Source: Neopararhizobium haloflavum
GTDB lineage: Bacteria; Pseudomonadota; Alphaproteobacteria; Rhizobiales; Rhizobiaceae
Assembly: GCF_002750855.1 (NCBI RefSeq)
Contig: NZ_NWUC01000002.1
Coordinates: 577,416 to 641,415 of the forward strand
Reading direction: 5' to 3'
DNA: 64,000 nucleotides
The translations under genes and the position numbers were made by a program. Each line of letters begins with the position of its first letter. The first letter of the stretch is position 1. The notes beneath the pieces are model-generated. The model saw only the letters and a program-made list of their open reading frames with translations. It searched no databases and had not been told where the DNA came from. Positions 36,963 to 44,506 of this stretch are shown in pieces.

Positions 36963-37472
36963 ATGATCACCTGGCTGAATAAAATCGTGGACGTGATCGA
37001 AAACACGCTCGTCACCGGATTGATACTGACCGCGACTCTCGTCGCAATCGCGCAAGTCATCGCACGCTACGTTTTCAACAACTCGCTCTACTGGTCGGAA
37101 GAGGTCATCCTCTACGCTTTCATCACGATGAGCTTCCTGACCATGGGAATGGGCGTGCGCTACGCCTCCCATATCAGCGTTGAGGCGGTCTATGCCTTCG
37201 TACCGCCGAGCGCTGTGAGAGCCCTTCAGATCGGGGCGGCCTGTCTCGGTCTGGTCTTTGCCGGCGTTCTTCTGTGGTACGGCAGCAAGCTGGTCATGAA
37301 TACGGCCCGCATGGGTCAGCTCTCGCCGGCACTGCGTATCCCGGTCGGATATATCTATGCCGTGATCCCCATCTCCGGTGGGTTGATGATCATGCGCTAT
37401 CTGCTGGTTCTTCAGGAACTCATCGCAGGGCGCAGCTACACGCCACCCCAAGTCGACATCAAAACCAGCTGA
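36963..37472 (+). CDS. TRAP transporter small permease (DctQ), amidase-linked
   Basis: A 169-residue DctQ protein with four helices. RYVFNNSLYWSEEVILYAFITMSFLTMGMG is the characteristic central segment. AGGAGGGC precedes the ATG. Eighteen bases after dctP, without the hairpin seen in the sugar-acid TRAP operon. Confidence 0.92.
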   Translation: MITWLNKIVDVIENTLVTGLILTATLVAIAQVIARYVFNNSLYWSEEVILYAFITMSFLTMGMGVRYASHISVEAVYAFVPPSAVRALQIGAACLGLVFAGVLLWYGSKLVMNTARMGQLSPALRIPVGYIYAVIPISGGLMIMRYLLVLQELIAGRSYTPPQVDIKTS

Positions 37473-37482
37473 GCATGCTTCC

Positions 37483-38757
37483 ATGGTAGGCGCACTCGTA
37501 CCCGTATTCTTTGGCCTGCTTCTGTTCGGCCTCCCGATCTTCGGAGCACTGGCCCTGTCAGTGGCGGCCGTGCTCTATTTCTGGGGTGGCATCGACCCCG
37601 TCCTCGTGCCGATGCGCATGTTCTCGGGCATGAACAATTTCTCGCTGATGTCGATCCCGTTCTTCATCCTGGCGGCCGAACTCATGCGTATTGGCGGCCT
37701 GTCGGAGCGGCTCATCAACCTTGCGCGGGCCGTCGTCGGCTGGCTGCCGGGGGGGCTGGCAGCAGCGGCAATCGTCGCCTGCCTGATGTTCGGATCCATC
37801 TCGGGTTCAAGCCCCGCGACCGTGATCGCCATCGGATCGATCCTTTACCCTGCAATGGTGGACGCGGGCTATGACAAGTACTTCTCGATCGGGCTGATAA
37901 CGACCGCCGGGACGCTTGGGCCAATCGTGCCGCCTTCGATCGCACTCATCATATACGGGTCCGTCACCGGAACCTCCGTGGGTCAACTCTTCGCCGCAGG
38001 CTTGCTGCCCGCCCTGCTGATCGGCGTCATCCTGATCACCTATGCAAGCTGGTACTCCGCACGGAAGGGATATCCTCGTGACGCCATGCCAAGCGTCTCG
38101 AGTGTCGTGACCGCGGTAAAGCAGGCGGCTTGGGGCCTCGGCCTGCCTGTCATTCTGCTGGGCGGGATCTATTCGGGCGTCTTCACGCCAACCGAGTCCG
38201 CCGCAGCAGCCTGTCTTTACGGCTGGCTCGTCGGCGCAGTCGTCTATCGCAGCATTTCATTTCGCGACACGCTGACCGTGCTGCGCAACACGGGGCTCAT
38301 CTCAGGCCCCCTCCTCCTCATCACTGCAGGCGCCTCAGCCTTCTCCTGGCTCCTTGCCAGTACGGGCGCACCCTCGCAATTGGCCAGCTTTATTCTCAGC
38401 GATACCAGCAACGGCATTGTGGTCCTGCTGCTCTTCAACCTGATCCTGCTGGTTGCCGGCTGTTTCCTGGACAGTGCCTCTGCCATCATCATTCTCGGCC
38501 CGCTGATGATGCCGATCGCATCGCAGGTCGGCGTCGACCCGATACATTTCGGTGTGATCATGCTGGTGAACCTTTCGGTCGGGATGCTGACACCGCCGGT
38601 CGGCCTCAATCTCTTCGTCGCGATGGGTGTCGCGAACATGAAACTGGGCGAGGTATTCCGTGCCACGCTGCCCACAATCGTCCTGATGCTGATCGCGCTC
38701 GCGATTTTGACCTATGTGCCGGTCATCAGCATGCTGCTTCCGAGCACATTGTTCTAG
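37483..38757 (+). CDS. TRAP transporter large permease (DctM), amidase-linked
   Basis: A 424-residue DctM permease with about 12 helices. Motifs SIPFFILAAELMRIGGLSERL, LGPIVPPSIALIIYG and MLVNLSVGMLTPPVGLNLFVAMG define the family. Ends at a hairpin terminator shared with the convergent doxX gene. Confidence 0.94.
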   Translation: MVGALVPVFFGLLLFGLPIFGALALSVAAVLYFWGGIDPVLVPMRMFSGMNNFSLMSIPFFILAAELMRIGGLSERLINLARAVVGWLPGGLAAAAIVACLMFGSISGSSPATVIAIGSILYPAMVDAGYDKYFSIGLITTAGTLGPIVPPSIALIIYGSVTGTSVGQLFAAGLLPALLIGVILITYASWYSARKGYPRDAMPSVSSVVTAVKQAAWGLGLPVILLGGIYSGVFTPTESAAAACLYGWLVGAVVYRSISFRDTLTVLRNTGLISGPLLLITAGASAFSWLLASTGAPSQLASFILSDTSNGIVVLLLFNLILLVAGCFLDSASAIIILGPLMMPIASQVGVDPIHFGVIMLVNLSVGMLTPPVGLNLFVAMGVANMKLGEVFRATLPTIVLMLIALAILTYVPVISMLLPSTLF

Positions 38758-38766
38758 GATCACCCG

Positions 38767-38803
38767 CCGCCAAGCCAGCGCGCTTCATCACTTGGCTTGG
38801 CGG
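38767..38803. terminator. bidirectional terminator between dctM and doxX
   Basis: CCGCCAAGCCA pairs perfectly with TGGCTTGGCGG (11 bp) around a 15-base loop, starting ten bases after the dctM stop and 30 bases from the convergent doxX stop. No T-run on either strand. Confidence 0.6.
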
Positions 38804-38832
38804 GCATCTGATGTGACGTCTGCCCTGCCCGC

Positions 38833-39309
38833 CTAAACGGTCCCTCGCCTCGACAACCCGTGATCGATCGAAAACCGTCCGGGCCCGTGCTTGATCAGCA
38901 GCAGGAGACACACCGCCCAGAGCCCATGGATCTGCCAGGCTTCCGGGTAGACGAAGACCTGAATGATCAGGGTCATGAGAAGCAGGGCAAACGCGGAAAG
39001 GCGCGTGGCAAGGCCGATGACGAGCAGGATCGGAAAGAAGTGCTCTGCGACGGTCGCCATCACGGCAGCCAAACGAGGGTCGATCAACGGCAACGCGTAT
39101 TCGTGCTCGAACAGGAAATAGGTCTGCGGCTTGATCGTCAGGCCATCGATCTTCGTGCGGCCGGACGCCCAGAACACCGAGGCGATAACCAACCGGGCTG
39201 CCAGCGATAGCAGGGAACTGGGTACGCTTTGCGCAACGCCGCGGCCCCGGCTGGACAGCATGCGAATGCGCGAGCCCCAATCCGAGGCTGTCGGAATCAA
39301 CTGCGTCAT
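38833..39309 (-). CDS. DoxX-family membrane protein of the bufferin operon
   Basis: A 158-residue DoxX/DoxD-like membrane protein with four helices ([50 protein letters not shown]). DoxX proteins regularly close gig/buf operons (the GigD position). Its start overlaps the bufC stop by four bases (ATGA). May serve in redox chemistry or copper handling at the membrane; role not established. Confidence 0.88.
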   Translation of the reverse strand: MTQLIPTASDWGSRIRMLSSRGRGVAQSVPSSLLSLAARLVIASVFWASGRTKIDGLTIKPQTYFLFEHEYALPLIDPRLAAVMATVAEHFFPILLVIGLATRLSAFALLLMTLIIQVFVYPEAWQIHGLWAVCLLLLIKHGPGRFSIDHGLSRRGTV

Positions 39310-40046
39310 TGCCTTGTCTCCCGGCTGTCCTTTATGAGCGCGCCCCAATTGGCGAGTTGACCGATCACGGCAACGTCCCCGATCTCTTCGCCGTTGAGAG
39401 CCCGGCGCGGCAGCGCGTCGAACACATCGGCAACGACCTCTTCGATGAGGTGGAGATTGACGGTCATCGCCGGCCGCGCGATCAGCACGGTCTCAGCCTT
39501 TGTGGCGCGGATGCGCTCGGGCAACGAACCGGGCTGATTGGCAAGCCAGATGGTGAAAACGGGGAAGCGGGAGCGCAGCACCATCGCAGCCGGGTGGGGC
39601 CGCAGGCGGGGCCGGGCCTTGGCCAGATGCAGCATCGCTTCCGAAGACGTCAAAGGCACGGCATCGGCTGCATGATAGGCGTGAACGCGCAGCACTTCGA
39701 GCGTCGCGACATCCGCGAGATATGGGAGAGCCGATGCGGGTGGAAATCGCTGGATGAATCCGGGAAACCCATCACCGTACCGCATCAGGGCCGGCGACCG
39801 CGGCGGAGTTGCGAGCACGAAAGCGCGTGCCATGGCGCGGAAGAAATCAGCGCCGACCAATCGCCGAACGACAGGAAAGCTGGCCGCCAACTGTTCGACC
39901 AGTCCGGAGACGACGTTGTTTCGATGGACCGCGAAACGCTCCGCCTGCTGGCCGCCCGGGTCGGCGAGAACGCCTGCGGGCAATGCAACGTCCGGCCCAA
40001 TGACGGCCGCGGCGAAGGCTGCTTGAACATCAGCAAAGGACGGCAT
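39306..40046 (-). CDS. bufC: BufC / DUF2063-type partner of the MNIO enzyme
   Basis: About 246 residues. The N-terminal DUF2063 region contains [38 protein letters not shown], and the middle [21 protein letters not shown], the usual partner of DUF692 enzymes that delivers the precursor. The start at 40046 overlaps the bufB end by 17 bases and has AGGTGGGTG upstream. Works with BufB on the BufA precursor in the bufferin pathway, by homology. Confidence 0.88.
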   Translation of the reverse strand: MPSFADVQAAFAAAVIGPDVALPAGVLADPGGQQAERFAVHRNNVVSGLVEQLAASFPVVRRLVGADFFRAMARAFVLATPPRSPALMRYGDGFPGFIQRFPPASALPYLADVATLEVLRVHAYHAADAVPLTSSEAMLHLAKARPRLRPHPAAMVLRSRFPVFTIWLANQPGSLPERIRATKAETVLIARPAMTVNLHLIEEVVADVFDALPRRALNGEEIGDVAVIGQLANWGALIKDSRETRQ

Positions 40047-40920
40047 GTGTTTCACCCACCTTGTTCGACGTTTCAGCATGACGTCCCGCCCGGTCCATGA
40101 CGTTGGCAGCCCGTTGCGCCTCGCCGAACAGGATCGGCCATTCGGGCACGTCGTTGTCCCACTCGATAAGCGTCGGCAGCGCTCCGCATTGCGCGATGAT
40201 CGTTTCGAACAGGTCCCAGACCGGATCGGCAACCGCAGCGGAATGCGAGTCGATCAGAAGCGTGGCGCCGTCCGACAGGCGATCGGCGTGATGTCCGCCA
40301 AGATGGACCTCACCCACCGCGCGGAGCGGGATGGCGGAAAGATACTCGCGCGCCGCTGTGCCATGGTTGACGGCACTGACGAAAACGTTGTTCAGATCAA
40401 GCAGCAATCCACAGCCGGTGCATTCGACAACCGCGCCGAGAAAATCGGTTTCGGTCATCGTGCTGTCGTTGAAGCTGAGATATGTCGACGGATTCTCGAG
40501 GAGCATCTGGCGACCGAGCAGATCCTGCACCTCGTCGATATGGGCCGAGACCCAATCGAGGGTTTCCGCCGTATAAGGCAGGGGCAACAGGTCGGCAAAA
40601 TGGTTCTCGCCGTGGCTGGACCAGGCGAGGTGCTCGGAAAAACTCGCCGGCTGGTAGCGATCGCAAAGACGCTTGATACGCTGGAGATGGGAACGATCAA
40701 GAGGCGCCGGCGCACCGATATTCAATCCCACCCCGTGGATCGACAGAGCGAGGTCTTCGCTCAGACGCGATAGTTGCGCGTGTGGCGGTCCACCCTCGCC
40801 CAAGAAGTTCTCGGCGTGCACTTCGACGAAGGCAAGGTTGGGCCTCGTCCCGATAATGTCGGCGAAGTGTCGGGCCTTGAAGCCGACACCGACGCCCAAC
40901 GGCAATGCAGCGGGTATCAT
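40030..40920 (-). CDS. bufB: MNIO (DUF692) bufferin-maturation enzyme
   Basis: A 296-residue multinuclear non-haem iron oxidase. Metal-ligand segments are FVEVHAENFLG, SIHGVGLNIG, SEHLAWS, LLENPSTY, LLLDLNNVFV, GEVHLGGHH and LIEWDND. In bufferin pathways this enzyme converts precursor cysteines to thiooxazole-type groups, enabling copper binding. The start at 40920 has GGGAG nine bases upstream. Sits directly after bufA across a short hairpin. Confidence 0.93.
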   Translation of the reverse strand: MIPAALPLGVGVGFKARHFADIIGTRPNLAFVEVHAENFLGEGGPPHAQLSRLSEDLALSIHGVGLNIGAPAPLDRSHLQRIKRLCDRYQPASFSEHLAWSSHGENHFADLLPLPYTAETLDWVSAHIDEVQDLLGRQMLLENPSTYLSFNDSTMTETDFLGAVVECTGCGLLLDLNNVFVSAVNHGTAAREYLSAIPLRAVGEVHLGGHHADRLSDGATLLIDSHSAAVADPVWDLFETIIAQCGALPTLIEWDNDVPEWPILFGEAQRAANVMDRAGRHAETSNKVGETHAVLC

Positions 40921-40942
40921 GATGCAATTCTCCCGATGGGGC

Positions 40943-40970
40943 GGGGCCACGCGCAAGCCGACGCGGCCCC
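40943..40970 (-). promoter_or_regulatory. hairpin between bufA and bufB
   Basis: GGGGCC and GGCCCC pair, with a possible inner CGCG/CGCG stem, in the 63-base gap between bufA and bufB. No T-run. Consistent with partial attenuation so that precursor peptide exceeds the maturation enzymes; inferred. Confidence 0.4.
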
Positions 40971-40983
40971 TGCCGATCGCGTG

Positions 40984-41265
40984 TCAGGCGTCCCGCTCGA
41001 TCGGCTCGAGCGAGCCCATACCAAGTGGCGTCTCGATATCGGCGCAGGTGCCGGCCGGAACCAGCGTCCACGCATTGCCCTGATAGTCGGTCGTGGAGGT
41101 GCCGGCGCAGGTCGTGCCCGGTCCTGCGGCGCAGTCGTTCTCGCCAGCAAGCGAAACGCCGTAGCATTTCTCCATGTCCTCCTGGGCCATGCTGGGCGTG
41201 GCGGAAAGTGCCATGGCGACGGTGAGCGAACCAACGGCGACAAGTATGCGATAATCTGGCTTCAC
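40984..41265 (-). CDS. bufA: bufferin precursor peptide (DUF2282)
   Basis: A 93-residue exported precursor. Signal peptide [20 protein letters not shown] ends near AQA-like MAQ-ED. The core has four cysteines in the DUF2282 pattern: [19 protein letters not shown], then [16 protein letters not shown] and [10 protein letters not shown]. In Caulobacter and Legionella the family (BufA1/GigA) becomes a copper-sequestering modified peptide. The start is GTG with AAGGAGAG upstream. First gene of bufA-B-C-doxX, behind a SigF-type promoter. Confidence 0.9.
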   Translation of the reverse strand: MKPDYRILVAVGSLTVAMALSATPSMAQEDMEKCYGVSLAGENDCAAGPGTTCAGTSTTDYQGNAWTLVPAGTCADIETPLGMGSLEPIERDA

Positions 41266-41316
41266 GGGTCTCTCCTTCGGAAACGAACGACGCGGCAAAC
41301 CCGCGACATCTGCGTT

Positions 41317-41342
41317 TTCGTCGAAGATGGCGCCGGTGTTAC
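41317..41342 (-). promoter_or_regulatory. SigF-type promoter of the buf operon
   Basis: On the minus strand GTAACA (41342-41337) and CGAA (41320-41317) are separated by exactly 16 bases. This matches the Caulobacter SigF promoter pattern (GTAACC, about 16 bases, CGAA) as I recall it. It lies 52 bases upstream of the bufA start and is repeated exactly in two other places nearby. Confidence 0.8.
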
Positions 41343-41386
41343 AGCGCTCACGGCTTCGTGTTTTTCAAGTGATGCCTGGTGCGGAT

Positions 41387-41412
41387 GTAACAATCCGGTA
41401 CGCGGCAGCGAA
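41387..41412 (+). promoter_or_regulatory. SigF-type promoter of sigF-nrsF (autoregulation)
   Basis: GTAACA (41387-41392), 16 bases, CGAA (41409-41412) on the plus strand, the same architecture as the buf promoter and back to back with it. The -10 ends ten bases before the sigF ATG, so transcription would start almost at the start codon (leaderless or nearly so). Confidence 0.7.
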
Positions 41413-41421
41413 AGGAAGGCA

Positions 41422-41979
41422 ATGGTGGCCTTGGACGAGACGCGCCTGGCAGATCTTCTGCGCCGTGCAAACCGCGGCGATGCTGCCGCATACGCGGATT
41501 TCTATCGCACGCTACTTCCCGCCCTGAGGCAGATCGCCCACGGTGTGGTGAGAACTGTCGGTGGCCGCCCGTCGGACGTAGAGGACGTGGTGCAGGAAAC
41601 GATGATCGCAATCCATCTCAAACGTCACACCTGGCGTGAGTCCGAAATGGTCGGACCGTGGATACGCGCGATATCGCGCTACAAGTCGGTCGATGTCATG
41701 AGGCGTCGCGGACGCCACGGCGCGTCGGTGGACATAGACGTCGTTACGGAAACACTCGCTGCGCCGACGATCGAGGACCCGACAGCACGAACCGACCTGG
41801 AACGCTATGTCTCAAGACTGGGCGGCAAGCCGGGAGCGATAGTCAAGGCCATCGGTCTCGATGGCCAGGAGATTGTCGAGGTCGCCAGGCGGATGTCGAT
41901 GAGCGAGGGCGCCGTGCGCGTTGCGCTCCATCGTGGGCTGCGCAAACTTGCGGCGCTCAGAACACAGGAAGCGGATTGA
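41422..41979 (+). CDS. sigF: ECF sigma factor SigF
   Basis: A 185-residue extracytoplasmic-function sigma factor. Region 2 contains YRTLLPALRQIAHGVVRTVGG and DVEDVVQETMIAIHLKRHTW; region 4 contains QEIVEVARRMSMSEGAVRVALHRGLRKLA. ATG at 41422 has AAGGAAGG upstream. Followed three bases later by nrsF, its presumed membrane anti-sigma factor, and divergent from the bufferin operon, the same arrangement as in Caulobacter crescentus, where SigF answers copper and other metal or oxidative stress. Confidence 0.92.
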   Translation: MVALDETRLADLLRRANRGDAAAYADFYRTLLPALRQIAHGVVRTVGGRPSDVEDVVQETMIAIHLKRHTWRESEMVGPWIRAISRYKSVDVMRRRGRHGASVDIDVVTETLAAPTIEDPTARTDLERYVSRLGGKPGAIVKAIGLDGQEIVEVARRMSMSEGAVRVALHRGLRKLAALRTQEAD

Positions 41980-41982
41980 ACC

Positions 41983-42621
41983 ATGGAGACGGAAAAGCTG
42001 ATCGCGGCACTTTCGCAGGATGCCGCATTGCCGCAACGCTCCCTTGTGCAGCGCCAGCTTGCTGCCGGATCGATCGCCGTTGTCGTTGCCTTCTGCGCGT
42101 TCGCACTTTTCGTCGGTCCGAGAAGTGACATCGCCTCAGCGCTTGAGACGCCACGATTCTTGCTGAAGCCGGTATTGACGCTGCTGCTTTTCGCAGCCGC
42201 ATTTTTCGCCCTCGCACGCGCGATACGGCCCGGCTCCAAGCCCGGATCGGCGCAAGCCGCGCTGCTGATCGCGCCCGTTTTTCTTGGCATCGCAGTCATC
42301 ACGGAAATGACGATTGTCCCATCGGCCCAATGGGGCGAGAAAATGCTCGGTACGAACGCGATGCTGTGCCTGACCGTCATGCCGGCGCTTTCGTTCGGAC
42401 CGTTGATGGCCTTTCTCTGGTTCTTGCGGCAGGGAGCCCCGACCCATCCCGCCCGCGCCGGGGCGATCGCCGGCCTTGCCGCCGCCGGGCTCGGGGCCAC
42501 CTTCTATGCGCTTCACTGCACCGACGACAGCCCGCTGTTCGTCACCGTATGGTATCCCATGGCAACAGCGATCGTCGTTACGGTCGGGTCACTGATGGGG
42601 CGGCGGTTGCTACGCTGGTAG
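41983..42621 (+). CDS. nrsF: membrane anti-sigma factor NrsF (DUF1109)
   Basis: A 212-residue protein with six hydrophobic segments, DUF1109 family. N-terminal ALSQDAALPQRSLVQRQLAAG is the cytoplasmic sigma-binding part. Two cysteines, Cys129 (NAMLCLTVMP) and Cys179 (YALHCTDDSP), fall at the positions of the cysteine pair reported as required for signalling in Caulobacter NrsF. It should hold SigF inactive until metal stress modifies these residues. Confidence 0.88.
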   Translation: METEKLIAALSQDAALPQRSLVQRQLAAGSIAVVVAFCAFALFVGPRSDIASALETPRFLLKPVLTLLLFAAAFFALARAIRPGSKPGSAQAALLIAPVFLGIAVITEMTIVPSAQWGEKMLGTNAMLCLTVMPALSFGPLMAFLWFLRQGAPTHPARAGAIAGLAAAGLGATFYALHCTDDSPLFVTVWYPMATAIVVTVGSLMGRRLLRW

Positions 42622-42906
42622 GCGGATGGGCAGGTAACCATCTCGGCGACACGGAGCCATTCCGCCGGTTGGATTTTGTGCTCACATCGGCACTGCCACA
42701 TTTTGGCGTGCTGCCAACCCAATGATGCAATCAGGATGGGGGTTGACAGGTTCGTCATCCAATTTGGAATGATTGTTCCGGATCGGAAAGCGCTCGGCAT
42801 GAGCGTCAAGCACGAGGGAGACCCGGCCCAGATCAGCCGGCGCCCTGGGCCGGAAGGTCGCGCATATGCGGGTCAACAAGCTAGCGTTGGAGCTTCAGAG
42901 CGGATT
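42622..42906. other. no gene recognised between nrsF and the downstream hairpin
   Basis: This stretch, plus the hairpin that follows it, forms the 329-base gap between the nrsF stop and the convergent small gene. Small open frames here lack family similarity, good ribosome sites and consistent codon use. Nothing else is seen apart from a short imperfect dyad near 42759 (ATCCAATTTGGAAT). Confidence 0.5.
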
Positions 42907-42933
42907 GCATGGGCGAGACTTGCTCGCCCATGC
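42907..42933. terminator. hairpin terminator of the RFGDA small-protein gene
   Basis: GCATGGGCGAG pairs perfectly with CTCGCCCATGC (11 bp) around ACTTG, 18 bases after the stop of the small minus-strand gene. No T-run; likely a terminator by position and stability. Confidence 0.6.
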
Positions 42934-42950
42934 GTTGGCATCAGTCGAAT

Positions 42951-43202
42951 TCAGCGCAGTATCTGGGAACGCGGCGACGCGTCGCCGAAGCGATCATGAC
43001 CTCGTGCGGTCATGCCGCCGCGAGCGGGATCGGCAATGCCAATCGCGGCGGTAGGGGTATAGTCGATGCCCGGAGAGACGGTTTCAAAATTCGGCGCCGC
43101 ATCGCCGAAGCGATTGCTAGCACCATAGTCGCCGCTGTCCGAAGCGGAGACGCCTGCCAGTGGAATGGCTGCCAGGATCGTGGCTAGGATGATCGTTCGC
43201 AT
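42951..43202 (-). CDS. small exported protein with duplicated RFGDA motif, SigF-regulon candidate
   Basis: An 83-residue protein with a clear signal peptide (MRTIILATILAAIPLAGVSA, cleavage near VSA-SD). The mature part of about 63 residues has two copies of one motif: ASNRFGDAAPNF near its start and GHDRFGDASPRS near its end. No cysteine remains, so it is not a bufferin-type precursor. I do not recognise a family. AGGAGAACC precedes the ATG at 43202, and a GTAACA-N16-CGAA promoter identical in design to those of bufA and sigF lies about 60 bases upstream, so it is probably a periplasmic stress protein of the SigF regulon. Confidence 0.75.
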   Translation of the reverse strand: MRTIILATILAAIPLAGVSASDSGDYGASNRFGDAAPNFETVSPGIDYTPTAAIGIADPARGGMTARGHDRFGDASPRSQILR

Positions 43203-43262
43203 GATGGTTCTCCTGAATTGGGTTGGCTTGTCAGAAGCGGTTGTCCCGCATCTGCTATGGTC

Positions 43263-43288
43263 TTCGCCCACCCTGGAGCGTTTGTTAC
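43263..43288 (-). promoter_or_regulatory. SigF-type promoter of the RFGDA small-protein gene
   Basis: On the minus strand GTAACA (43288-43283), 16 bases, CGAA (43266-43263). Both boxes and the spacing are identical to the buf and sigF promoters. The expected transcript leader is about 55 bases. Confidence 0.8.
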
Positions 43289-43559
43289 CTGCCGGAGATC
43301 ACAGAGCAGTGAGCACGCGAAACGCTCTGTTCCGCAACCGGCGACACCACCGCATGCCTTCAGCCGAACGATGCGCTGGCAAACGCATAGATCGGCACGG
43401 GCCATTCTGGCCTTTCGAGGATTGCTGCCATCCAAGCGCAGCCGCACCGCACCGGCATGCGGCATCCGCCGCGAACGCGTGCGGGTCGTATCACCTGTCC
43501 CGCGAAACCCGAGGCCGGGGCCCTGCCATATCTTGAGCGTGCTTACCCGCCGTACAGAG
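43289..43559. other. no gene recognised
   Basis: Together with the promoter region this is a 357-base gap between the small exported protein gene and the IclR gene stop. Open frames on both strands have compositionally biased, non-family translations. Nothing further is supported. Confidence 0.5.
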
Positions 43560-44330
43560 TCAGTCTTCTGAGAAACTTAACTGCGAAAGCTCATTCGCTG
43601 CATTTCGCAATTGCGGCAGATAGGATAGCGCCTTTGCCGCGTCGAACCGCTGAACCGGGGCATGAAAGGAAAGCGTTGCAAAGAGCCGGCCGTGGCTATC
43701 CTCAATCGGAACGGCAATGGCAATCATGCCGTCCATGAATTCCTCGTTGTCCGTAGCATAACCGTTCTCTCGGATCTCTTGGATCGCGCTGCGAAGTCGG
43801 TCAGGTTCACTGATGCTTCTGCTTGTTCGTGCCCGCATATCGGCATTTGCAAGATACCGATCCAGATGCGGCTCGGGCAGCGATGAAAGGTACATCTTGC
43901 CGCTCGCAGTGCAGTAGAATGGCACCCGTGTTCCCGATGGCAACTGAATGCGAAGGGGCCATTCGGTTTCGACACGTTCGAGATAGACCATCATGTCGCG
44001 CTCCGGCAGAGCAATGTTGCAGGTTTCGCCAACCTCACTTGCCAGCCGTGTCAGGATGGCGAGCCGCGCAGTGCGAATTCGCAAAGATGACATGATCCCG
44101 CCAGCAAGCTCACGCGCCCGCCTGCCGGCTGAATACGACCGTCCGTCGATGTCCCTTTGGACGAAGCCCTCTTCTTCCAGCGTCGCGAACAACCGATGGA
44201 TTGTTGGCTTGGGTAAGCCAAGCACGCGGTTAACGTCGCTCGGCGTCACAGGAACGCCGGCTTTTGCCATTTCCTCCAACACAAGAAGCAGACGCAAATT
44301 GGTCGGGATTGCGGGCGGGGCTTCGTTCAT
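43560..44330 (-). CDS. IclR-family regulator
   Basis: A 256-residue IclR regulator. The winged helix is VPVTPSDVNRVLGLPKPTIHRLFATLEEEGFVQRD; the effector domain has CNIALPERDMMVYLERVETEWPLRIQLPSGTRVPFYCTASGKMYL-type sequence and YATDNEEFMDGMIAIAVPIED. ATG at 44330 with GGAG upstream is the start. Divergent from a GMC oxidoreductase and, further on, a TRAP operon; shared inverted repeats suggest it controls both. Confidence 0.88.
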   Translation of the reverse strand: MNEAPPAIPTNLRLLLVLEEMAKAGVPVTPSDVNRVLGLPKPTIHRLFATLEEEGFVQRDIDGRSYSAGRRARELAGGIMSSLRIRTARLAILTRLASEVGETCNIALPERDMMVYLERVETEWPLRIQLPSGTRVPFYCTASGKMYLSSLPEPHLDRYLANADMRARTSRSISEPDRLRSAIQEIRENGYATDNEEFMDGMIAIAVPIEDSHGRLFATLSFHAPVQRFDAAKALSYLPQLRNAANELSQLSFSED

Positions 44331-44437
44331 CACCACTCCTGGCAAGCGACATCTCCAATCGAGGCCTTCTCCTACGGCAAGCCGAGATAAGCATCAACGG
44401 CCCATTGTTCAGCTATCCGGCCGACTCGATCGCTTAA

Positions 44438-44458
44438 AATGATACTTGATGTCTCATT
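44438..44458. promoter_or_regulatory. inverted repeat in the IclR-GMC divergent promoter
   Basis: AATGATAC-N5-GTCTCATT, arms matching at seven of eight positions. A related repeat with the same right arm GTCTCATT occurs upstream of the TRAP genes at 46184-46204. Candidate operator for the divergent IclR protein. Confidence 0.5.
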
Positions 44459-44459
44459 T

Positions 44460-44473
44460 ATTATCGCGATAAT
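44460..44473. promoter_or_regulatory. 14-bp perfect palindrome upstream of the GMC oxidoreductase
   Basis: ATTATCGCGATAAT is an exact palindrome 33 bases before the oxidoreductase start. A similar TTATTG-AGG-CAATAA repeat is found before the TRAP genes. Alternative or additional regulator site. Confidence 0.45.
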
Positions 44474-44506
44474 CCCATGCTGATCAGAGGGAAGCGGGAT
44501 GGGAAC

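Noticed and set aside
41025-41225. Small plus-strand frame opposite bufA
   Set aside because: No ribosome site or similarity; the minus strand encodes the DUF2282 precursor with a signal peptide and conserved cysteines.
42951-43202. RFGDA protein as a second bufferin precursor
   Set aside because: It has no cysteines in the mature part, which bufferin maturation requires.
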